A stretch of DNA of 33,292 nucleotides from an uncultured Caryophanales bacterium (GTDB lineage Bacteria; Bacillota_I; Bacilli_A; RF39; UBA660): assembly GCA_945228905.1 (NCBI GenBank), contig CALYOH010000005.1, forward strand, positions 1 through 33,292, in the 5' to 3' direction. Made by a program: the position numbers and the translations under genes. This document shows positions 1 through 8,700 of the stretch, piece by piece. Within the stretch, counting starts at the first letter, position 1. Each line of letters starts with the position of its first letter. The notes under the pieces were generated by a model. That model saw nothing but the letters and a program-made list of their open reading frames with translations. It was not told the DNA's origin and searched no databases.

Positions 1-1189
1 ATCTGGAGTAGTTTGTGCTTTAAAAGCCAAAAGAAATGACAATGAAGTCATAATTCTAGAAAGAAATAATACATTAATGAAAAAAATATTAATGACAGGA
101 AATGGTAAATGTAATTATTTTAATGATGAAATAAGTATTGATAACTATGAATCTAGTAATAAAGAAGTATTAGAAAATATTATTACTCAAGATAATATTG
201 ATATGGTAAGAGATTTCTTTAACGAAATAGGTATAGTTCCAAAAGTAAAAAATGGATATTGGTATCCATATTCTAATCAAGCAACTACAATTAAAGAACA
301 ATTAGAATTAGAACTAAAAGAAAAAGATATAAAAGTTTATTTAAATAGTACAGTACAAAGTATTAAAAAAAATAATAATAAATTTATTATTAAATATAAT
401 AATGAAGTAATAGAAAGTGATGTAGTAGTAATATCTACTGGATCAAAAGCTTATCCTAAAACAGGTAGTGATGGTATGGGATATGATTTATTAAAAGAAT
501 TTAATCATACTGTTATTAAACCTTTACCAGCCTTAGTACAATTAGAAACAAAAGAAAAATATAAAGACTGGTCTGGAGTAAGAACAGATGTAGAATTAGA
601 ATTATTTGAAGATGATAAATATATATCTAGTGAAAAGGGAGAACTACAATTAACTGATTATGGTATTTCAGGTATATGTGTATTTAATCTAAGTAATAAA
701 TTAATAAGAGGATTAGATAGTAATAAAAAAGAAGTAATTAAAATAAACTTTGTACCATTTATTACTACATTAATTTCTCCATGGATAGATGAATATAGTA
801 ATAAACATAATAATAAGAATATAAAAGAATTATTAGAAGGATTCTTAAATAATAAAATAGTAAAAGTACTATTAAAATATAATAATATTGATGAAAATAC
901 TAAATATAATGAATTAAGTAATGACGAGAAATTAAAATTAATAAATAGTTTAAGATTCTTTAAAGTAGAAATTAAAAATACTAAAGGATTTGATAATAGT
1001 CAAATATGTAATGGAGGAGTATCTTTATTAGAAATAAATCCAATTACATTTGAATCTACTAAAGAAAAAAGATTATATATTATAGGTGAATTATTAGATA
1101 TAAATGGTAATTGTGGAGGATATAATCTTACTAATTGTTGGATATCCGGAATATTATCAGGAAATAATATAGGTGATAATAATGATTAG
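1..1189 (+). CDS. HI0933/BaiN-like flavoprotein, 5' end missing
   Basis: NAD(P)/FAD-dependent oxidoreductase of the HI0933 (BaiN-like) family. The open frame runs from base 2 with no start codon. The first visible residues (SGVVCALKAKRND, then EVIILERN) are the end of the dinucleotide-binding glycine loop and the following beta strand, so only about 10-15 N-terminal residues are lost. The family signature TGNGKCNYFN follows about 30 residues later. A central STGSKAYPKTGSDGMGY stretch and a C-terminal GELLDINGNCGGYNLTNCW segment complete the FAD-binding fold. Visible length is 395 aa, normal for the family when the missing start is added. An ATG at 77 lies inside the FAD-binding domain and is not the start. 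The 3' end overlaps the next gene by 8 bases, so the two are translated together. The substrate is unknown. Confidence 0.9.
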   Translation, partial: SGVVCALKAKRNDNEVIILERNNTLMKKILMTGNGKCNYFNDEISIDNYESSNKEVLENIITQDNIDMVRDFFNEIGIVPKVKNGYWYPYSNQATTIKEQLELELKEKDIKVYLNSTVQSIKKNNNKFIIKYNNEVIESDVVVISTGSKAYPKTGSDGMGYDLLKEFNHTVIKPLPALVQLETKEKYKDWSGVRTDVELELFEDDKYISSEKGELQLTDYGISGICVFNLSNKLIRGLDSNKKEVIKINFVPFITTLISPWIDEYSNKHNNKNIKELLEGFLNNKIVKVLLKYNNIDENTKYNELSNDEKLKLINSLRFFKVEIKNTKGFDNSQICNGGVSLLEINPITFESTKEKRLYIIGELLDINGNCGGYNLTNCWISGILSGNNIGDNND

Positions 1190-2762
1190 AGTAAGACAAA
1201 TAAAAGTACCTATATTAAAAGATAATAAAGATTATTTATTAAAAGAAATATCTAATAAATTACATATTAATTCTAAATATATTTCTAAATATAAAATTAA
1301 TAAGAAAAGTATAGATGCTAGAGATAAATCTAATATTAAATATGTTTATGAAGTAGATATAGAAATAAACGATGAAGATAAAATACTAAGTAGAAGTAAA
1401 TCAAATGATATATTAAAGACTCCTGATGAAGAATATAAATATTCTATTACTGGTAATATTAAAATGAATAGTAGACCATTAATTATAGGTAGTGGACCAT
1501 GCGGACTATTTTGTGCATATATGTTAAGTGTTGCGGGATATAAACCAATAATAATAGAAAGAGGAGAAAAAATAGAAGAAAGAATTAATACAGTAGATGA
1601 ATTCTTTAGTACTAATAAACTAAATAAAAATTCAAATATTCAATTTGGAGAAGGTGGAGCAGGAACTTTCTCTGATGGAAAATTAAATACTTTAACTAAA
1701 GATTCTAATAATAGAATGAAAAAAGTATTTGAAATATTTGTAGAAAATGGAGCACCTGAAGAGATAATGTATTTAAATAAACCACATATAGGTACAGACA
1801 TATTAAGAAAAGTAATTATAAATATAAGAAAAAAAATAATATTTCTTGGTGGAGAATTTAAATATAATTCATGTGTTACAGATTTAATTATTGAAGATAA
1901 TAAATGTATTGGAGTAGAAATAAATAATAATGATAAAATCTATTCTGATGTCATAGTACTAGCAATAGGGCATTCTGCAAGAGATACTTTTTATATGTTA
2001 TATGATAAAGGTATAAATATGAAACCTAAAAACTTTGCGATTGGTTTAAGAATAGAACATCCAAGAGAATTAATAGATAAGAGTCAATATGGAGAAAGTT
2101 ATAAGTATTTACCACCAGCAAGTTATAAATTAACATATCAAACTAAGAGTGTAAGAGGAGTTTATTCATTTTGTATGTGTCCTGGAGGATATGTTGTAAA
2201 TGCATCTAGTGAAGAAGGACAAATTGCAATAAATGGAATGAGTAATTATAAAAGAGATGCTAGAAACTCTAATAGTGCTATAGTAGTAACAGTATCTAAA
2301 GAAGATTTTGGATCTAATCCATTAGATGGAATAGAATACCAAAGAAATTTAGAAAGAAAAGCCTATGAACTTGGAAAAGGATTAATACCTGTACAATTAT
2401 ATAAAGATTATAAAAATAATATAGTATCAGATAATATAGGAGAAGTACTACCAAATATTAAAGGCAATTATAGATTATCTAATTTAAATGAATTATTACC
2501 TGAATATATAAATTCTTCTATTAAAGAAGCAATTAAAGAATTTGATAAAAAAATAAAAGGATTCTCAATGGAAGATGCAGTACTTTCAGGTATAGAATCT
2601 AGAACAAGTTCACCAGTAATTATAGAAAGAAATGAAGATTTTGAATCAATTCCTGGATTATATCCTGCCGGAGAAGGAGCAGGATATGCTGGAGGTATAA
2701 CTACATCCGCAATGGATGGAATAAAAGTATTTGAAAAAATAATAAGTAAATATATGTTATAA
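1182..2762 (+). CDS. FAD-dependent dehydrogenase, COG2509 type
   Basis: Large flavoprotein of the COG2509 FAD-dependent dehydrogenase type, 526 aa. An N-terminal domain of about 95 residues (starting MIRVRQIKVPI) precedes the FAD-binding motif IIGSGPCGLFCAYML and the acidic strand end IIIERGE. A glycine-rich block, FGEGGAGTFSDGKL, and the C-terminal LYPAGEGAGYAGGITTSAMDG are characteristic. I chose ATG 1182 because AGGTGAT (1171-1177) sits correctly before it; the upstream GTG at 1173 is part of that ribosome site. It overlaps the preceding flavoprotein gene, so the two oxidoreductases form one operon. The family is widespread but its physiological substrate is not established. Confidence 0.9.
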   Translation: MIRVRQIKVPILKDNKDYLLKEISNKLHINSKYISKYKINKKSIDARDKSNIKYVYEVDIEINDEDKILSRSKSNDILKTPDEEYKYSITGNIKMNSRPLIIGSGPCGLFCAYMLSVAGYKPIIIERGEKIEERINTVDEFFSTNKLNKNSNIQFGEGGAGTFSDGKLNTLTKDSNNRMKKVFEIFVENGAPEEIMYLNKPHIGTDILRKVIINIRKKIIFLGGEFKYNSCVTDLIIEDNKCIGVEINNNDKIYSDVIVLAIGHSARDTFYMLYDKGINMKPKNFAIGLRIEHPRELIDKSQYGESYKYLPPASYKLTYQTKSVRGVYSFCMCPGGYVVNASSEEGQIAINGMSNYKRDARNSNSAIVVTVSKEDFGSNPLDGIEYQRNLERKAYELGKGLIPVQLYKDYKNNIVSDNIGEVLPNIKGNYRLSNLNELLPEYINSSIKEAIKEFDKKIKGFSMEDAVLSGIESRTSSPVIIERNEDFESIPGLYPAGEGAGYAGGITTSAMDGIKVFEKIISKYML

Positions 2763-2787
2763 TTATATAGATAGAGAGGATGATTAT

Positions 2788-3456
2788 ATGAGTTATAGTT
2801 TAGTATTAATTATTACACTAATAATTACGTTAGGATCTCAAGCTTATATTAATTCTAGTTATAAAAAGACAAGAAAAATTAAATCTAAGAATAATATGAG
2901 TGGATATGAGGTTGCTAAAAAGATATTAAAAGAAAATGATTTAAAAGATGTAAAAGTAGAATGTATATCAGGTACATTAAGTGATCACTATGATCCAAGA
3001 ACTAAAACAGTAAGATTATCAACTGACATCTATGAAGGAACATCTTTAGCATCAATAAGTGTAGCATCACATGAATGTGGACATGCTGTTCAAGATAAGA
3101 ATGGATATTTATTCTTAAGAATTAGAAGATCATTAATACCAATAGTTAATATTGCATCTACTGCAGGATATTTTGCAATTGCAGGAGGATTTTTATTCCA
3201 AATAGTAAATTTAATATGGTTAGGTATTATATTTGAATTAGTAATTTTAGGATTCCAATTAGTAACTTTACCAGTAGAATTTAATGCTTCAAGTCGTGCA
3301 TTAAAACAAATAAAAGAATTAAAAATAGTAGATGAAAAAGAATATGGTAATTGTAGAGAAATGTTAACAGCAGCAGCACTTACTTATGTTGCATCAGCTG
3401 CAGTTGCATTAATAGAAGTATTAAGATTAATATTAATGTTTAGAAATAGAGAATAG
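2788..3456 (+). CDS. YugP-family membrane zinc metallopeptidase
   Basis: Membrane-bound neutral zinc metallopeptidase (Zn_peptidase_2, YugP family), 222 aa. Residues 3-20 form a first membrane segment. The catalytic HEXXH is seen as HECGH at residues 95-99, with H95 and H99 as zinc ligands and E96 as catalytic base. Two or three hydrophobic segments (about 112-160) follow, then the PVEFNAS block, whose Glu is the likely third zinc ligand. Another hydrophobic helix lies near the C-terminus. Length and motif order match the family. It has a good SD (GAGAGGATGAT) and sits 25 bases after the flavoprotein gene and 8 before the MYG1 gene, so it is probably co-transcribed. The natural substrate is unknown. 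Confidence 0.9.
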   Translation: MSYSLVLIITLIITLGSQAYINSSYKKTRKIKSKNNMSGYEVAKKILKENDLKDVKVECISGTLSDHYDPRTKTVRLSTDIYEGTSLASISVASHECGHAVQDKNGYLFLRIRRSLIPIVNIASTAGYFAIAGGFLFQIVNLIWLGIIFELVILGFQLVTLPVEFNASSRALKQIKELKIVDEKEYGNCREMLTAAALTYVASAAVALIEVLRLILMFRNRE

Positions 3457-3464
3457 GTGATAAT

Positions 3465-4367
3465 ATGGCAAAAGTAGTAAGAAATGTAGATAAAGCAAAT
3501 TGTATTACTCATAGTGGAACAATGCATGCAGATGAAGTTTTTGCAACTGCATTCTTAGACATGTATTTAGGAGAAAGAACTGTATTTAGAACAAACAATG
3601 TTCCTGATAATATTAATCTAGATACATTAGTATATGACGTTGGTAGAGGACAATATGACCATCATCAATTAGATGCAAAAAAAAGAGATAATAATATTAC
3701 GTATTCATCATTTGGCCTATTATGGAATGATTTTGGAAGAAATTTCCTAAAAAAAATAGAAGTAGAATATATAGAAGATGTATTTCAAGGAATTGATAAA
3801 GACCTAGTAGAATATATAGATGCAGATGATAATGGAGTGTTTCCAAAGATAGAAGCATCATATAAGGTAAAAACACTTCCTGGAATAATTAAAATATTTA
3901 ATCCAAGTTTTTCTTCAGATGAAGATGAATCTACTCAATTTGAAAAAGCAGTAGATTTAGCAAAAACAATATTAGAAGAAGAAATATTATATATAAATGG
4001 AAAAGTATATGCAGATAGACAAATAAATGAATTACTAGAAGATTTAGGTGAAGAAGATAAATATCTAATTTTAAATACTTATCTTCCATATGAAGAAACT
4101 ATTTTAAATAGTGACAAAACAAATAACTTATTATTTGTAGCATTCCCATCTAATAGAGGAGGATACGCTATTAAAACATTACCTAAATCAGTAGAAGATA
4201 AATCAGCAAGATTAGACTTTCCTGAAGAATGGGCTGGTTTAGAGTCAAATGATTTACAAGAAGTATCAGGAATTAAAGGATTAACATTCTGTCATACAGG
4301 TAGATTTATAGTTAGTTGTAAAGATTTAGATACAGTATACGAAGTATTTGATAAAATAATAAAGTAA
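3465..4367 (+). CDS. MYG1 family (UPF0160) metal-dependent hydrolase
   Basis: Member of the MYG1/UPF0160 family, related to DHH phosphoesterases, 300 aa. The N-terminal signature HSGTMHADEVFATA starts at residue 16, and YDHHQ lies near residue 65, giving the His/Asp set expected to bind two metal ions. A C-terminal LTFCHTGRFI motif is also typical. Eukaryotic MYG1 is reported to be an RNA exonuclease; bacterial members are poorly characterised, so nuclease activity here is only an inference. Start ATG 3465 is preceded by AGGTGATAAT. It is the last gene before the promoter at 4394, with no strong terminator in between. Confidence 0.88.
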   Translation: MAKVVRNVDKANCITHSGTMHADEVFATAFLDMYLGERTVFRTNNVPDNINLDTLVYDVGRGQYDHHQLDAKKRDNNITYSSFGLLWNDFGRNFLKKIEVEYIEDVFQGIDKDLVEYIDADDNGVFPKIEASYKVKTLPGIIKIFNPSFSSDEDESTQFEKAVDLAKTILEEEILYINGKVYADRQINELLEDLGEEDKYLILNTYLPYEETILNSDKTNNLLFVAFPSNRGGYAIKTLPKSVEDKSARLDFPEEWAGLESNDLQEVSGIKGLTFCHTGRFIVSCKDLDTVYEVFDKIIK

Positions 4368-4393
4368 ATTTACAAGTATAAATTGTTATTTAA

Positions 4394-4421
4394 TTGAAAA
4401 AAGTATAAAAAATAATATAAT
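4394..4421 (+). promoter_or_regulatory. Sigma-A-type promoter for the yceD-rpmF unit
   Basis: TTGAAA (4394-4399) and a perfect TATAAT (4416-4421) are separated by 16 bases. The next gene starts 19 bases after the -10 box, with its SD (GAGGTG) in between. Confidence 0.75.
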
Positions 4422-4439
4422 ATATATTTGAGGTGTAAT

Positions 4440-5015
4440 ATGTATAATTCGGGTATGAAAAAGTTTTTGGTAAAAAGTATATTGCAAATATCATTTGTAT
4501 TATTAGTCGCAATAGTATCAACTTATTATATATATAATAAATATACAGAAAGTAGAGAAATAGATTTTAGTTCAGATTCATTAGATATTTCATATCATGA
4601 AAAAGATGGAGATAAAATATCTATTACTAAAGCTACTCCAGTAACAGATTCTGTTGGTTTATCATCAAATTCATATGTTTTTACAATTAAGAATAACTTA
4701 ACTGAAAATGTAAATTACAAAGTTAAAATAATAGATGATAAAGAAAAAATACTAGAAGACAAATGTGATGAAAATCAAATTCCAAAAGAAGATATTAAAA
4801 TATCAATAAAAGAAGGAAATAAAGCAAATGAAATACATTATTTATCAGAATTAGAAGATCAGGTATTATTAGATACAAACATAGAAGCTTTAGATGAAGT
4901 AACAATTACAATAAGAGTTTGGGTAAATATAGATAGTGTAGTTCCAAATGATGCACATTATCATAGCATTATCCAAATAGTTGAAGATGATAATAGCATC
5001 GCATTAAATAGATAG
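4440..5015 (+). CDS. Membrane-anchored protein of unknown function
   Basis: Unrecognised 191-aa protein. A short positively charged N-terminus (MYNSGMKKF) leads into one hydrophobic helix (about residues 12-32, rich in I, L, V), with no clear signal peptidase site, so it is probably a membrane anchor with the rest outside. The exported part (about 150 aa) looks beta-rich, with alternating segments such as YVFTIKNN and VNYKVKIID and a final VTITIRVWV strand, suggesting an Ig-like fold. It has one cysteine after the anchor. ATG 4440 follows GAGGTG at 4430; the in-frame TTG at 4428 overlaps that SD and is rejected. It heads the unit with yceD and rpmF, 9 bases before yceD, an unexpected partner for ribosomal genes. 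Confidence 0.7.
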   Translation: MYNSGMKKFLVKSILQISFVLLVAIVSTYYIYNKYTESREIDFSSDSLDISYHEKDGDKISITKATPVTDSVGLSSNSYVFTIKNNLTENVNYKVKIIDDKEKILEDKCDENQIPKEDIKISIKEGNKANEIHYLSELEDQVLLDTNIEALDEVTITIRVWVNIDSVVPNDAHYHSIIQIVEDDNSIALNR

Positions 5016-5024
5016 GGTGATTAT

Positions 5025-5504
5025 ATGGATATAGATTTAAGTTTATTACATAGTAATACAACTAATTTAATAGACATTACAAATACTTATACAATACCAA
5101 AAGAGTATTTTGAAAATACTGATATCATTTCTCTTAATGATATTAAAGTAGAAGGAAAAATAGTAAGAAGAGAAGATGAAGATGGAGAATTAGAAGACTA
5201 CATTGAATGTCAGATTAATGGAGAAATGAAGATTCCAGATTCAATAAGTTTAGAAGAGATAAATTACCCATTTTCGATAGAATATGATGATATTATCGAT
5301 GAAAACTGTAAAAAAGGAGAAAATATACTTGATATTTTTCAGTTTTTGTGGGAAAATATAGTACTAGAGGTCCCCTTACAATTTACTAAGGTCGAAGATC
5401 TCAGTAAATTTCATGGAGATGGATGGAGATTAATAGATGAAGAAGAATTAAATAAATCTAATAATCCATTCAGTGATTTATTAAAAGAATTTGATAAGGA
5501 GTGA
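5025..5504 (+). CDS. yceD: YceD/DUF177 family protein
   Basis: DUF177 protein, 159 aa, known from E. coli YceD as a factor for accumulation of 23S rRNA/50S subunits; this role is family knowledge. It is identified by its place directly before rpmF, its length, the N-terminal LTNTYTIP-like beta region, the central EGKIVRRED and [12 protein letters not shown] strands, and the C-terminal [10 protein letters not shown] motif typical of the family. The central cysteine pair found in many members is reduced to a single Cys (near residue 66). An SD (AGGGTGAT) lies before ATG 5025. Its last codons contain the SD of rpmF, so translation of the two is coupled. Confidence 0.8.
   Translation: MDIDLSLLHSNTTNLIDITNTYTIPKEYFENTDIISLNDIKVEGKIVRREDEDGELEDYIECQINGEMKIPDSISLEEINYPFSIEYDDIIDENCKKGENILDIFQFLWENIVLEVPLQFTKVEDLSKFHGDGWRLIDEEELNKSNNPFSDLLKEFDKE
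5496..5501 (+). promoter_or_regulatory. SD that fixes the rpmF start
   Basis: AAGGAG lies 8 bases before ATG 5510 (11 before ATG 5513), inside the last codons of yceD. The internal ATG at 5534 (before TTTGCAGTTCCT), which would give an almost leaderless L32, has no SD in front of it. This supports translation of the extended L32 precursor. Confidence 0.75.
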
Positions 5505-5509
5505 GAAAA

Positions 5510-5719
5510 ATGATGAAATTAGATATTCAAATGTTTGCAGTTCCTTTCCATAAAGTATCAAAGACAAGAAAAAGATTAAGAAGAAGTCATAATGCTATGG
5601 AAGTTCCAGGAATGACAAAGTGCCCATCATGTGGAGAAATGATTAAACCACATAGAGTTTGCCCAAAATGTGGTAAATACAAAGGTAAAGAAGAAGTAGT
5701 AAAAGAAGAAACTAAATAG
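5510..5719 (+). CDS. rpmF: 50S ribosomal protein L32 with Prp-type leader
   Basis: Ribosomal protein L32, a 50S component, 69 aa as translated. The body ([12 protein letters not shown] onward) is standard and carries the zinc ribbon CPSCG...CPKCG. It is preceded by the ten residues [10 protein letters not shown] where L32 normally has only Met-Ala. This leader matches the L27 leader of the same genome (KLDIQLFA) at seven of eight positions. L27 leaders in Firmicutes are removed by the cysteine protease Prp after the final Ala. The same cut here would give a 59-residue L32 beginning VPFHK, a normal size. The start could be ATG 5510 or 5513. The gene is co-transcribed with yceD and ends in a terminator. 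That Prp cuts this protein is my inference. Confidence 0.93.
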   Translation: MMKLDIQMFAVPFHKVSKTRKRLRRSHNAMEVPGMTKCPSCGEMIKPHRVCPKCGKYKGKEEVVKEETK

Positions 5720-5731
5720 TTTCTTTTTTTA
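5706..5731 (+). terminator. Rho-independent terminator after rpmF
   Basis: AAGAAACT (5706-5713) pairs with AGTTTCTT (5718-5725) around an AAAT loop, followed by a T run. The hairpin includes the rpmF stop codon. Confidence 0.8.
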
Positions 5732-5760
5732 TTGATTTCTTGTATTTTATTTGATATACT
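5732..5760 (+). promoter_or_regulatory. Promoter of first giant prepilin-like gene
   Basis: TTGATT (5732-5737) and TATACT (5755-5760) are separated by 17 bases, directly downstream of the rpmF terminator. The gene starts 27 bases after the -10 box with SD AGGGTG. Confidence 0.65.
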
Positions 5761-5787
5761 TTAAAAAGTAAAATAGGGTGAAAAAAT

Positions 5788-8700
5788 ATGAGAAAAGAAC
5801 AAAAAAAGAATACAAAGGCATTTACTTTAGTCGAGTTATTAGCCGTAATAGTAATTCTAGGACTTTTAGCAGTTGTTGGAATAACTGCAGTAAGTAGATA
5901 TATAGAAAGAGCTAAAAAAGAAAGCAATTCAGAAACAAAAGATGTATTACTATTAGCTTCAAAACAATACTTACAAGATAATAAAGATCTTGCACCTAAA
6001 GCAATTGGAGAACATAAGATTATTGCTGCTAAAGAATTAAAGAAGGCTAAATATTTAGTTAGTGATTTAAAAAATTCTAATGGCGAATCTTGTATGAATG
6101 AGAGTTTTGTAAGAGTTTATAAATCAGAAGGAACAGACTATTCATATACAGCATATTTATACTGTGGAGATGAAAAAGCACCTTCAGAGATAGAAGCAAT
6201 TTCTCCAGTAGTAACAAAATTTGAATTTTCAAAACCAGACGATGTTTCAGCAGCAAGTTTCACAATGGTAACAGAGGGATCTGAAGATAAAAATAACCCT
6301 CTTGAAATAGATAGTTATAGTTTCACAATTTCTACTTTGGTAGATAGTGAAACAGGATATCAAGAAGTTTATAATAGTGGTTCAGTTCCAGGAAATCATA
6401 ATACAAAAATTACTAAATCATATAAATTAGTTGACTATATTGATTTTGTTTCAGTAACATCAGTAAGAGTAAGTATTACGGTAATTAATGAACAAGGCGG
6501 TATAACATCAATTACAAAACAAACTGGAGTAGATAGCGAAAGAGACTTTAGTGATACAGTATCACCTAAATGTTCAAAGATAGATAATGAACCAAAACAA
6601 AATGAATGGATAAATAAAGAAACAATAGATAATATTGGTGGTGGTTATAGAAAGATAACTGCTACTTGTAATGATGGGCAAGGAAGTGGATGCTTAAGAG
6701 CAACATTTACAAAATCATTCCCTAATAATGATATCTATAGAGGAGAAAAACATTATTACTGGGGTGCAGAATATGCATATGTAGAAGTTAAAGATAATGC
6801 AGGAAACTCATCATTAGTAAATGCAGAAACTAAAGCAACATGTCGTGTATTAGTAAATGTAGACATCTTATCACCAAGAGTAGAAGTTACAGCAGTAACA
6901 AATGATAATATTATTAAAACAGTATCTGCTGGAGGAGCAGATGAAAACTATAATGAATATGATGATACAGCTTCTATAACAGCCAACTCATATAATTTAA
7001 GTAAATCACCAAGAGATACTGATTGGATTTGGTTTAATGAAGAATATAAAGATGGAGTAACTTATAAAATAAAAGTAGGAGATAATCTTCATTTATATAG
7101 ATATACATGGGAAACAAATTCAACAGGAGTATCAAAAGAAGAATATAGTAAAAATAAAAGTATAATTAATGATTTAAAAGTAGATAACACAGATGGAAAA
7201 GAAGAATATTTCCCAGAACAAGATTTATCTACTAATGACAATGGACTACAAAGTTCTGAATTTAGCGTTCAACTAAAAGGAGAAGGAGTCAGACATGGTA
7301 GATTAACGGTATATGATAGAGCTGGTAATAAGACAGTAATTAATATATATGCTAATATTGATAGAACTAGACCAGATGTTCCTACAAGTATAGTTGCTAA
7401 GACTTTAGAAAAGAATAATATAAATGCAGAAGAAGTAGCAGATTATACTCCAGAAAAATGGACAAATAAATATGTTAAAACTTATATAAACAAAAATTAT
7501 CAAAAAGATAGTATATCTGGATTTGATAAAGTTGAGTTTGAAGTAAGAAGTCATGGAATTGGAGCAGAAGAAAATGCTACAAAGAAAGGTGAAACTGAAT
7601 TTGTATTTGATGAACACTATCAAGGAAAGAACAAAGTAAGATTTAGAGTATGTGATAATGCAAATAACTGTTCTAACTATAGTGAAAATATAGAAGTCTG
7701 GTTAGATACGATTGCACCAACATGTACAGTTTCACAAAATGTAAACAAAAAAGTTGAAAATGTAGATGGAGTACTTTCAGATGCAGGATGGGCTGGAAAA
7801 GGTGAAACAATAACAGTAACAGGAAAATGTGCTGATCAAAATGCTGGTAAAACTGGTAGTGGTTGTGAAGTAGATAAAATAGAAAAAGAATATACAGATC
7901 CTATTAATACAACAACTGCAGGACCAGCAGGAGATAATAAAGGTGGAGTTTTAAAGGATATTGCTGGAAATCAAGTAACATGTGATGCTAAACAAGAAGT
8001 TAAAATTGATCATAGTGAACCATCTTGTACAGTAACAATTAAATACGAAGTAACTGACAATAGTAAGGGTGATGGTAAATTATCATCAACTGGTTGGTTA
8101 AGTAAAGGAGAACAAGCTGTTGTAACTGCTAAATGTAGTGAACTTCAAGGTACAGTAAGTTCTGGGTGCGTTACACAACCCTTCTCAAAAACATATAATA
8201 CACAAATTGAAATTTCTAATGCTGGAGCAGTTGATGCAGGAAAAGGTGGCTTTGTAAAAGATGCCGCAGATAATGTAACAGAATGTGCAGCAAATAAAGT
8301 AGTAAAAATAGATCAAACAGATCCAGAGTGTAAACTAGAAATTACATATGAAGGTGGAGACAAGAAAACACATGATGGAACTGAAAATGGATGGCTAAGT
8401 AAAGGAGAAAGTGCAAGAGTAACAGCAACGTGTGAAGATACGGGTGGTAGTAAATGCGCTACTCAGCCATTTAGTAAATTATATAAAACAGATAAAATGA
8501 TGAATACTTCAACAGCTGGAGCTGGTGGAGATGGAGTATCTAAATCAGTATCTGATACAGCAGGTAATACTAAAATATGTGGTTATAAAACAGTTAAGAT
8601 TGATGCAGTTGCACCAACATGTTATACAGATGGATGTAATAATACAACTTGGACCAACCAAAACAGAACATATAAATATGGATGCCAAGATACAAACGGA

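Noticed and set aside
5712-5927. Minus-strand hydrophobic frame over the rpmF terminator and the first prepilin-like gene
   Set aside because: It runs through a terminator, a promoter and the prepilin helix codons; its hydrophobicity comes from the A/T-rich antisense strand.
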